Origin: DATKPE01 sp035524335 | GTDB taxonomy: Bacteria > Bacteroidota > Ignavibacteria > UBA10030 > SZUA-254 | Length of the DNA stretch: 64,000 nt | Assembly: GCA_035524335.1 (NCBI GenBank) | Contig: DATKPE010000060.1 | Coordinates: forward strand, 1 to 64,000 | Direction of reading: 5' to 3' | Shown: positions 27,997 through 35,588 of the stretch, piece by piece | How positions within the stretch are numbered: the first letter of the stretch is position 1 | Layout of the letters: each line of letters starts with the position of its first letter | Translations under genes and position numbers: made by a program | Notes under the pieces: generated by a model | What the model was told of the DNA's origin: nothing | What the model saw: the letters and a program-made list of their open reading frames with translations, nothing else | Databases searched by the model: none

Positions 27997-29892
27997 CTAT
28001 TCAAGGACGATATCGATGATCACGGTCCGGTTATAGAAGCGTTCTTCCGGATACCGGTTGTCGAACGGCGCGCGCCGGACATCCTCGCCGAACCCGTAGG
28101 TGTCGAACTTGACGCCGCGCTTTCCTTCCCGGGCCAGTTCATGCTGGAGCACAGTCATCGTCTCCTCCGCACGGTCGCGGGAAAGTTTCAGGTTGTGGCT
28201 CTCTTCCCCGATGATGTCGGTGTGTCCGTGGATCACCACACTGCCGTTGTCGGGAATAAGGGGGGCCACCGTCTGCGTGAGGAACCGTTCGTAGGTTGCG
28301 ACGGTTTTCGACTGGTCGAATTCGAACAGGATGCTGAAGCGGAGACCCGGTGCGCCTTCCGGTTCGGTCGATTTCGCAAGCCGGAATGTTTCTTCCTTCC
28401 GGACCGTCTGGCCGGATTTCGTCTGTGCGACAAGGGCCGCGGTGAATTTTCCCTCGGTGCGGTCACCCAGGATGGTCCGTCCGGAGATCCGTTCCTGATC
28501 CGCGGTGAACGGCCCGTAATGCGACGTCTTGCCGTTCTCGTCGGTCATTTCGATCGACCAGGAGGAGAGGTTGTCCGCAGCGGACGGAACGGAAAAGAGC
28601 ACATCGCTGTCGAGCGGATCTTCCTGCAGGGAGATGATCTGGACGGGGTCCAGGATCTCCGGGGTATCGCTGGCGATTTCAACCCGCCGGTCTTCGGGCC
28701 TGACGAGATCAAGCTCGCGCGTTGCGCCCGGGAGGGTCGACGGAATTGCCGGTTTCTCCCGGCCTTCGGTGACGATCCGTCCGTCGGCGATACCGAACAC
28801 GTCGGTGAGATAATGTTTCACGAGTTCGGCATGCGCCTTCCCCACCGCCGCCCCTTCGTCTGAGGAGCCGATCAGGCGGATGGTTGCCGAAGAATATCGC
28901 CGCAGGCGGTCGCCGAGGATGTTGAGCAGGTTGTGATAGACGGTCATCTGCCGGCGCGACCGGCCGCCGAGATCCTTCGGTTCGGGCTGGAGCAGCTGTT
29001 CCTCCTTGAAAGAGGCCGCCTGCTGGGCGGTCAGCTGGATGTACCGTTCGGGGATCGCGTTTGTTCCTTCATCAAAGAAGATATAATTGCGGACCGGGAA
29101 AGTTTCCTTGACCCGCCGCGCGGTCGGGATCATCCGCGGCGCCCTGACCGAAAACTCCGTTTGCGCTTCCGCCATCTGTTTCGCCTCGGCGGCGGAACCG
29201 AACTTCAGCTCGAGGCCGATACGGAGCGTTGAAAGCGACCAGCTGTCGGCAGACCGCGGCCCCTGCCCGGCATGGAAGGAAATGAACGGGGAAAGGGCTA
29301 CCTGCGAGGTTGCGTCGGGACCAGAGAGCGGAATATCGTACCCCGCACCGATCTGGACGCCGAAGACGCTTCCGCGGATGTTGTCCCAGTCGCCGTCGGT
29401 CTTTGCCCCGGCGGAATCGGTGTACGAGAATGATTTGGAAACGTTGAATGCGACACGCGGACCGGCAAAAAGGTAGAGCGGTGCGGAGAACGGTGTGATC
29501 CGGAGGCTCGGCTCGAGAGTGATGTAATTGACCCCGGCCGTCAGCTTGTACGTGGCCCCCGCTTTCGTCACGTCATCGAAGCCGCCGCCGCGGCCGTCAA
29601 AACCGAGCAGGAGCATCCCTCCCCAGACCGGGTCGGGTCTGTACTCAAGGAGCGGAGAAAGAAAGACACCGATGCCGGAACCGGAGGAAAACGAGGGAAC
29701 GGACGGGAACGAGCTGTTGAGGGAGCGGATATCCCCGCTGTAAAAATTAAAATTGGGCCCGATTGCCCCTCCGAACCACCAGACCGGCTGGTTTTTCCTG
29801 CTGTCCTGGGCAGAGAGAGTGCCGAACAGAACCATCGCCATCGTGATCACCAACCCCATGCGGACCATCGCCCGCCGAACGCCTGCGTTCAT
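27997..29892 (-). CDS. OmpA-family outer-membrane protein with two OmpA-like regions
   Basis: 631 aa from ATG at 29892, chosen because AAAGGAG lies nine bases upstream and a signal peptide follows (MGLVITMAMVLFGTLSAQ); the frame extends upstream to 29994 without such support. The N-terminal part (to about residue 240) looks like a small beta-barrel (FGGAIGPNFNFYSGDIRSL; LYLFAGPRVAFNVS). Then comes an OmpA-like region with RLRRYSSATIRLIGSSDEGA and a C-terminal one with LFEFDQSKTVATYERFL, VVIHGHTDIIGEESHNLKLS and DRAEETM. OmpA domains bind peptidoglycan. It follows the TonB-like gene, and the downstream TPR gene starts 16 bases after its stop. Confidence 0.87.
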   Translation of the reverse strand: MNAGVRRAMVRMGLVITMAMVLFGTLSAQDSRKNQPVWWFGGAIGPNFNFYSGDIRSLNSSFPSVPSFSSGSGIGVFLSPLLEYRPDPVWGGMLLLGFDGRGGGFDDVTKAGATYKLTAGVNYITLEPSLRITPFSAPLYLFAGPRVAFNVSKSFSYTDSAGAKTDGDWDNIRGSVFGVQIGAGYDIPLSGPDATSQVALSPFISFHAGQGPRSADSWSLSTLRIGLELKFGSAAEAKQMAEAQTEFSVRAPRMIPTARRVKETFPVRNYIFFDEGTNAIPERYIQLTAQQAASFKEEQLLQPEPKDLGGRSRRQMTVYHNLLNILGDRLRRYSSATIRLIGSSDEGAAVGKAHAELVKHYLTDVFGIADGRIVTEGREKPAIPSTLPGATRELDLVRPEDRRVEIASDTPEILDPVQIISLQEDPLDSDVLFSVPSAADNLSSWSIEMTDENGKTSHYGPFTADQERISGRTILGDRTEGKFTAALVAQTKSGQTVRKEETFRLAKSTEPEGAPGLRFSILFEFDQSKTVATYERFLTQTVAPLIPDNGSVVIHGHTDIIGEESHNLKLSRDRAEETMTVLQHELAREGKRGVKFDTYGFGEDVRRAPFDNRYPEERFYNRTVIIDIVLE

Positions 29893-29909
29893 CAGTGTAC
29901 TCCTTTCTG

Positions 29910-30677
29910 TTAATGTTCCTGTCGAAAATTGAAACTCACTTTGCCGATCTGCGTCCGCGATCCGAGATCGCTCGGAAGCGGTTCGAAGCGCCACGTGTGG
30001 AGCGCCCTGATCGCGGCATTTTCAAGAAGCTCGTCGGTTTTGCGCGTCGGAAGAATTCCCTCCACCGTCCCGTCGGGCAGGACGGTGAATTGAAGGATGA
30101 CCGCCATTTCTTTGTCGGTTCCCTCAGGGTATTTCGGGATCAGACCGCTCAGGAGCCGGCGTCCGCCGGTGCCCCCCCAGTCGATCGAGTATCCGGTCGA
30201 TTTGCCGATCCCGCCGCCACTGCCGCCGCCCGCGCCGCCGCCTGAACCCGGTCCGGTACCGCGCCGGATCCACCGTGTCGGCAGATTTTCGGCGACAATC
30301 GTCTGGGGACGCTTCACCCGTTTCTTTTTCTGGACCGCCGGCCTCGGCTCTTCCTTCTGAATCGTCGGAATGGCGTTCTGGAGATCGTTGTAAACGTGTA
30401 TGTCGAGAAGCGTAAATTCCATGCTGTTGTGCTGTGCCGGTTCGCCGTCCGGCGGATTGCTCTGGGGTCCGAACTGGATCATGTCGTCCGCTTCCCCTTC
30501 ACCCCCGCCGCCGCCGCCGCTGCTGAACTTCAGCTCTTCCTGCCTGGCCTGCTCGGCGACCCGCGCCTGCTGCCAGAACAATCCGCTGATGACGACACTG
30601 TGAATCACCAAACCGGCGACAAGCGCCCGGCGTCGGATCTTCCGGAAATCTTTTTCGGAATGATACGGATTCCTCAC
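29910..30677 (-). CDS. TonB-like energy transducer
   Basis: 255 aa with a GTG start at 30677. One N-terminal membrane helix (LVAGLVIHSVVISGLFW), a Gly/Glu-rich stretch (six consecutive Gly), a Lys/Pro-rich spacer, a second Gly-rich run and a C-terminal TonB-like domain (MAVILQFTVLPDGTVEGILP, then NAAIRALHTWRFEPLP). This is the TonB layout: inner-membrane anchor, periplasm-spanning linker and C-terminal receptor-contact domain. No exbB/exbD is adjacent. The barrel at 23.4-25.0 kb could be a partner, but lacks a plug with a TonB box. Confidence 0.85.
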   Translation of the reverse strand: MRNPYHSEKDFRKIRRRALVAGLVIHSVVISGLFWQQARVAEQARQEELKFSSGGGGGGEGEADDMIQFGPQSNPPDGEPAQHNSMEFTLLDIHVYNDLQNAIPTIQKEEPRPAVQKKKRVKRPQTIVAENLPTRWIRRGTGPGSGGGAGGGSGGGIGKSTGYSIDWGGTGGRRLLSGLIPKYPEGTDKEMAVILQFTVLPDGTVEGILPTRKTDELLENAAIRALHTWRFEPLPSDLGSRTQIGKVSFNFRQEH

Positions 30678-30720
30678 GAACTGTTCTTCACACTCCTTAT
30701 ATACAGCCGCAGTGCGGCGT

Positions 30721-31626
30721 TCAGATGATCTTCTTGCCGAACGCCGACTGTATTAACTCTACGGCGAATTCTGCCGACTGGTTGCGCGTGTCGAGAATCG
30801 GATTCACCTCCACCAGCTCCAATGAGGTCATTTTGTCCGATTCAGCCAGCATTTCCATGATCAGATGCGCTTCCCGGTAATCGAGACCGCCCTTGACCGG
30901 CGTCCCGACGCCCGGCGCATAGACGGGATCGACACTGTCGAGATCGAAACTGACATGCAGGTAGTCGACCCGGTTCGCAACTTCCGCCAGCGCCGATTTC
31001 ATCACACGGTGAATGCCGACCTTGTCGACATCCTCCATCGTGTATATCCTCAGACCTTTCCGGTGCAGATTCGCCTTCTCACCGCGATCCAGATTCCTCA
31101 ACCCGATGATCGCGACGTTCTTCGGTTCAACCTTCCTGAACGCGCCCGCGACGTTCAATAATTCCCGCGGCCCGAGACCCGTGCAGACCGCCAGCGGCAT
31201 CCCGTGCACATTCCCGGAGGGAGACGTTTCCGGCGTGTTGTAATCTCCGTGCGCATCGATCCATATCACCCCGACCTTTTTTCTTTCGCGCCGGGCACAG
31301 GCCGCGACGCCGCTGATCGTCCCGATCGCAATCGAATGATCCCCCCCCAGAACGAGCGGAAACTGACCGGACGATACGAGCTGATCCACCTTTCTGGCCA
31401 GGACCGATACAACTCGGGTGATCTCGGGAAGATATTTGGCCTTCGGATCCCGGATCCGCTGTTCTTCCTGCGTCCGGATCGAGAAATCCCCTTCATCGAC
31501 GACCGTATGCCCGAGCTGTCGGAGGCAATCCCCGATCCCGGCGATCCGGATCGCCGACGGCCCCATATCGACCCCCCTGCGGCCGGCCCCCAGATCCATC
31601 GGGACTCCAAGTATATGTACGGTCAT
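30721..31626 (-). CDS. rocF: Arginase (ureohydrolase family)
   Basis: 301 aa. The binuclear manganese ligands are His97 in GGDHS, Asp124/His126/Asp128 in DAHGDYN and the two Asp of SFDLDSVDP. The substrate-specificity signature SPSGNVHGMPLA (His141) is that of arginase rather than agmatinase or formimidoylglutamase. It would hydrolyse arginine to ornithine and urea; no urease or ornithine genes are nearby. A 270-base AT-rich gap separates it from accD upstream, so it probably has its own promoter, which I could not define. Confidence 0.9.
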   Translation of the reverse strand: MTVHILGVPMDLGAGRRGVDMGPSAIRIAGIGDCLRQLGHTVVDEGDFSIRTQEEQRIRDPKAKYLPEITRVVSVLARKVDQLVSSGQFPLVLGGDHSIAIGTISGVAACARRERKKVGVIWIDAHGDYNTPETSPSGNVHGMPLAVCTGLGPRELLNVAGAFRKVEPKNVAIIGLRNLDRGEKANLHRKGLRIYTMEDVDKVGIHRVMKSALAEVANRVDYLHVSFDLDSVDPVYAPGVGTPVKGGLDYREAHLIMEMLAESDKMTSLELVEVNPILDTRNQSAEFAVELIQSAFGKKII

Positions 31627-31896
31627 ACGGAAGTTAGCGAGGTTAAATCAACATTTTCATGAACTTCTTACAGTAATACCTTAAAATAAGGAAAATTCCC
31701 CAGAACGTCCATTATTCTGAACAGAAAAAGAACCGGGAACGGCCGGAGAAACCTGCTTCCTGTCAATTAGACCCGCAATATTGCGAAAATGATCGAAATT
31801 AAAAGAATTTAATACCATCCGAAGGGAATGAGGCTGGATGCCGCTGAATTTTTCAGCATCCGGAGATATGCAGGGAGAGGTCGGAAGATGAACCTG

Positions 31897-32739
31897 TCAG
31901 CTCCAGGTCATCCTGAGCAGATTGCTGATTGTTTCCTTGAGATCCTTCCGGTGAACGACCGTATCGACGAAGCCGTGCTCCAGCTGGAATTCCGACCGCT
32001 GGAACCCGCGCGGAAGGTCTTTGCCGATCGTCTGTTTGATCACCCGCGGTCCGGCAAAGCCGATCAAAGCTCCCGGCTCGGCAATATTGATATCGCCCAG
32101 CATGGCATAGCTGGCCGTGACGCCGCCGGTGGTCGGATCTGTGATTACGGATATGAACGGAATGCCCGCATCCGACAGCTGGGCAAGGCGCGAACTGGTT
32201 TTTGCGAGCTGCATGAGGGAAAGCGCTCCCTCCATCATCCGTGCGCCGCCGCTGGCGGAAACGATGATGAGCGGCGACTTGGTTTTCAGCGCCTTCTGGA
32301 TCAACCTGCTGATCTTTTCCCCGACCACCGACCCCATACTGCCGCCGATGAATGAAAAATCCATGATGCCGACGGCCACCGGCATGCCGTTGAGCGCGGC
32401 CGTGCCCGTTCGCACCGCGTCGTTCAGCTCGGTCTTCCGGATCGTTTCCTTGATCCGGTCCTTGTACCGTTTCGTGTCCTGGAACTGGAGAGGATCTGTC
32501 GACCGCATTTTCCTGTCGAGCTCCCGGAATGTCCCCTCGTCGAGCAGGATCGCAATGTACTCCCGGCTTCCGATCCGAAAATGGTAATTGCACCGGATGC
32601 AGACGTAGAACTGCTGTTCAAGCTGTTTCCGGTGGATGATCTCCCCGCATCCTTCGCACTTCGTCCACATCCCGTCCGGAACATCCTTGCGGGGCTGGTC
32701 GCCCCCGATGCTCGCCTTCGATCGTCGAAACCATGCCAT
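31897..32739 (-). CDS. accD: Acetyl-CoA carboxylase carboxyltransferase subunit beta
   Basis: 280 aa, full length. The N-terminal zinc ribbon has Cys28, Cys31, Cys47 and Cys50 (CEGCG...CIRC). The crotonase-like carboxyltransferase core includes MDFSFIGGSMGSVVGEKI, SASGGARMMEGALSLMQLAK and VITDPTTGGVTASYAMLGD. With AccA it makes malonyl-CoA for fatty-acid synthesis. It is 14 bases downstream of tsaB in the porX-tsaE-tsaB-accD run; accA is not here. Confidence 0.96.
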   Translation of the reverse strand: MAWFRRSKASIGGDQPRKDVPDGMWTKCEGCGEIIHRKQLEQQFYVCIRCNYHFRIGSREYIAILLDEGTFRELDRKMRSTDPLQFQDTKRYKDRIKETIRKTELNDAVRTGTAALNGMPVAVGIMDFSFIGGSMGSVVGEKISRLIQKALKTKSPLIIVSASGGARMMEGALSLMQLAKTSSRLAQLSDAGIPFISVITDPTTGGVTASYAMLGDINIAEPGALIGFAGPRVIKQTIGKDLPRGFQRSEFQLEHGFVDTVVHRKDLKETISNLLRMTWS

Positions 32740-32753
32740 AGCCGTTCTTCCCG

Positions 32754-33458
32754 TTACTGTAATTTCATCGTTGTGAAAAATTCCCTGACATACAGGGGCT
32801 CGGTCTCCCCGAGATCGGCCAGTTCTCCGGCACGGAACATCCGCTCGCCGATCAGTGCCACTGCAGACGCCGAGGGGACCGTCCGCGTGTCCGCGACAAT
32901 CCCTTCTCCGCCGCCGACTGCCGGACGGGCCGCAAGAAACGGGGCAACCGCATCCCCTGCCAGAATCACCCGTCGTCCCGCCGGAATCATCTTTTCCAGA
33001 TCGCCGAACGATGCCGCTCCGACGGGTATCTCCGTTCGCAGGCCGCCGCCCGCATTTTCCCCCGTCTTTTTATAGAGCGCACAGTACGCCTCACTGCGGC
33101 GGGCGTCAAGCATCGGCAGAACGTATTCCGCGTCCGGCGTTCCGGACCGGAGAGCCTGCAGAGCCAGCGCTTCCAGGGTCGGCACGGCGATCAGCGGACG
33201 ACCGGAGGCGAACGCCAGCCCCTTTGCCACGCTGAGTCCGATCCGCAGGCCGGTAAAGGAGCCAGGGCCGATCGAAACCGCAACGGCGTCGAATCCGCCG
33301 GGCCCGATACCGCCGGCGGCACAGCATTCCTTCACCAGAACCATAAGCTGTTCCGCGTGAAGCTGGCGGCCTTCGACGGATCGCTCAGCGATAACCGCGC
33401 CCTCGCGCACCAGCGCGGCCGCACATACCGCAGTCGCAGTTTCGAGTCCGAGAATCAT
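32754..33458 (-). CDS. tsaB: tRNA threonylcarbamoyladenosine synthesis protein TsaB
   Basis: 234 aa. TsaB is the ASKHA-fold partner of TsaD in making t6A at position 37 of ANN-decoding tRNAs. Motifs: ILGLETATAVCAAALV, VSIGPGSFTGLRIGLSVAKG (family signature) and VLPMLDARRSEAYCALY. Overlaps tsaE by ATGA. TsaD is not in the window. Confidence 0.95.
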   Translation of the reverse strand: MILGLETATAVCAAALVREGAVIAERSVEGRQLHAEQLMVLVKECCAAGGIGPGGFDAVAVSIGPGSFTGLRIGLSVAKGLAFASGRPLIAVPTLEALALQALRSGTPDAEYVLPMLDARRSEAYCALYKKTGENAGGGLRTEIPVGAASFGDLEKMIPAGRRVILAGDAVAPFLAARPAVGGGEGIVADTRTVPSASAVALIGERMFRAGELADLGETEPLYVREFFTTMKLQ

Positions 33459-33928
33459 ACGCCTGCATCTCCGCCGGTTCTGGACACCGAGATGATCCTT
33501 TCGCCGGGGTGACTGCCGTGCATCATGCGGACCTCGAACCGGGACCGGGGAAGAAGATCGGACGCCTTTTCAGGCCACTCGATCAGACAGAGACCGTCGC
33601 CCCGCTCGAAGTACTCGCGCGCTCCGACGTCGCGAAGCTCGGCTGTCGAGCCGATCCGGTAAAAGTCGAAATGGAACACCGGGAACGCACCGCCGGTGTA
33701 AACGTTCAGAATCGTGAATGTCGGGCTCGTGACATGCTCCGAAACGCCGAGGCCGCGGCAGATTCCCTGGATAAAGCGCGTCTTGCCCGCACCCAGATCG
33801 CCGTAGCAGGCGACAATATCGCCCATACGGAGCTGAAGTGCAAACTCCTCGCCGGCATGAACCGTTTCGGCTTCCGAGGAAGTCGTCTGCTGACGGACTG
33901 CGGACGTTTCGGCCGGTCGGGTCGGCAT
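33455..33928 (-). CDS. tsaE: tRNA threonylcarbamoyladenosine synthesis ATPase TsaE
   Basis: 157 aa. Walker A is GDLGAGKT (Lys49/Thr50), followed by RFIQGICRGLG and SPTFTILNVY, then the Walker B-like FHFDFYRIGS and the GLCLIEWPEKASDLLP signature. TsaE drives the TsaBD complex by ATP hydrolysis. Its start shares a base with the porX stop (TGATG), so the two are translationally coupled. Confidence 0.95.
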   Translation of the reverse strand: MPTRPAETSAVRQQTTSSEAETVHAGEEFALQLRMGDIVACYGDLGAGKTRFIQGICRGLGVSEHVTSPTFTILNVYTGGAFPVFHFDFYRIGSTAELRDVGAREYFERGDGLCLIEWPEKASDLLPRSRFEVRMMHGSHPGERIISVSRTGGDAGV

Positions 33929-35517
33929 CAGCCCTTTGGCCGCATCCTGGCGACCGGCAGGATCATTTCTTCCATCGATATGCCCCCGTGCTGAAAACTG
34001 TCGCGGTACTGATTGGCATATTTATGGAAGTCGGTGGGATAGACGAAGTAATAGTCTTCCTTGGAGACCAGATAGTTGATCGTCACACTCCGCTTCGGAA
34101 GGCGAAACTCGGTTGGATTCTTGATGAAGATTGCGTGCCGCTCGTCTGCCTTCAGATTCCGTCCGTACTTGTAGCGGAGGTTGGGCGACGCCTCGCGGTC
34201 TGCGATCACTTTCGTATTCCGGAGACAGCGGATACTTCCGTGATCGGTCGTGAGGATGACCGTGATGTTCTTCATCCGGGAGAGGGTCCGGAGCATGCCG
34301 AGGAGCGACGAGTGCATGAACCAGGAGCGGGTCAGCGAACGGTACGCCGCCTCATCGGGCGCGATCTCCTTCAGGAGCTGTGAATCGGAACGGCCGTGGG
34401 CGAGCATATCGACAAAATTCACCACGATGGCGGTCAGCTTGTTGTTCGCATACGACTGAATGTTCTGTTCGATCGTCTTGCCGAATTCCGGGTCGAGGAT
34501 CTTGACATATTTGGAATCGGGCTTCACCTTGATCTTCCGCCTCTCGAGGAGATTGTCGAGGAACTGGTGCTCGTAGCGGTTTCTGCTGTTGTCGTCGTCC
34601 TCCCATTCTTCCCAGATTTCGGGAAAACGGACCTCGATCTCGTCGGGATACGCCCCGCTGAAGATGGCGTTCCTCGAATAGGGCGTGGCGGTCGGCAGGA
34701 TCGAATAGTAGAAGTCCTGCGAGATGTCGAAATACTCCGAAAGAACGCTCCGCATTTCCATCCACTGATCCGCCCGGAGACAGTCGATGACGAAGAAGAA
34801 GACCGACCTGTCGGTTTTCAGCTCGGGGATCAGGTACGTATCGACGACGTCGACCGAGAGGAGCGGCCTGTTCGGCTGGGACGCCTGTTTCGGGTCGACC
34901 CAGCGGCGGTAATTCCGTTCGATGAATTTCGAGAACTCGACATTGCATTCCCGGATCTGATCGCTGAGGGTCTGCCGCAGGCCGAGCTCGGGATGTTCGT
35001 CCATATCGAGCGACTGACCGACGAGCGACAGGTAGATATCGATCCATTCCTTTGCGCCGGGCTGGTTCTGGAGCTTCATCGAGATCTCGTTGAACTCCTT
35101 GATGTAATCGCGGGAGACCTGCTGACCGGCGAGCTTTTTTCCCTCCAGGAACTTTTTACAGGCGAGGAGGATCTGACTGGGATTGACGGGCTTGGTGAGA
35201 TAATCGCTGATCTTGACGCCGATCGCCTCCTCCATCACCCCCTCGTCCTCATTTTTGGTCACCATGATGACCGGCAGATTCGGCCGGAGATCCTTGATGA
35301 GGGAGAGCGTCTTGAGCCCTCCCATGCCCGCCATCATTTCATCCAGGAAAACCAGATCGTACACATGTTTCCCGACCATGGCAACGGCATCCTCGCCGTT
35401 GGTGGCCGTCTCGACATAGTATCCCTTGTCGGCCAGCATGAGAATGTGGGAGCGGAGAAGTTCGATCTCGTCGTCCACCCACAGAATGCGTCCTTTTGTT
35501 GCGATTGTCACAGCCAT
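33928..35517 (-). CDS. porX: PorX-like response regulator with PglZ/alkaline-phosphatase-type domain
   Basis: 529 aa. An N-terminal receiver domain (residues about 9-125) has acidic Asp15/Asp16, phospho-acceptor Asp59 in DLVFLDEMM and Lys109 in YLTKP. A helical linker follows, then a PglZ domain with FFVIDCLRADQW (Asp245), ILPTATPYSRNAIF (Thr276/278 region), NFVDMLAHGRS (Asp370, His374) and TTDHGS (Asp425, His426), consistent with metal and nucleophile sites. PorX controls T9SS in Porphyromonas and has been described as a metal-dependent phosphodiesterase. AAAGGAG lies ahead of the ATG. No PorY kinase or SigP-like sigma factor is in the window; sprA starts just upstream. Confidence 0.92.
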   Translation of the reverse strand: MAVTIATKGRILWVDDEIELLRSHILMLADKGYYVETATNGEDAVAMVGKHVYDLVFLDEMMAGMGGLKTLSLIKDLRPNLPVIMVTKNEDEGVMEEAIGVKISDYLTKPVNPSQILLACKKFLEGKKLAGQQVSRDYIKEFNEISMKLQNQPGAKEWIDIYLSLVGQSLDMDEHPELGLRQTLSDQIRECNVEFSKFIERNYRRWVDPKQASQPNRPLLSVDVVDTYLIPELKTDRSVFFFVIDCLRADQWMEMRSVLSEYFDISQDFYYSILPTATPYSRNAIFSGAYPDEIEVRFPEIWEEWEDDDNSRNRYEHQFLDNLLERRKIKVKPDSKYVKILDPEFGKTIEQNIQSYANNKLTAIVVNFVDMLAHGRSDSQLLKEIAPDEAAYRSLTRSWFMHSSLLGMLRTLSRMKNITVILTTDHGSIRCLRNTKVIADREASPNLRYKYGRNLKADERHAIFIKNPTEFRLPKRSVTINYLVSKEDYYFVYPTDFHKYANQYRDSFQHGGISMEEMILPVARMRPKG

Positions 35518-35588
35518 GCGGTCTGCTCCTTTCTATGATAATCAAAACAGTTACGAGAATCAATCGCAACGGTTACATGAGCATTCCG

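Noticed and set aside
31627..31896. Terminator of accD or promoter of the arginase gene
   Set aside because: There is an imperfect hairpin (GGATG...CATCC around CTGAA/TTCAG) but no T-tract, and a TTGACA without a -10 at the right distance. Not strong enough to annotate.
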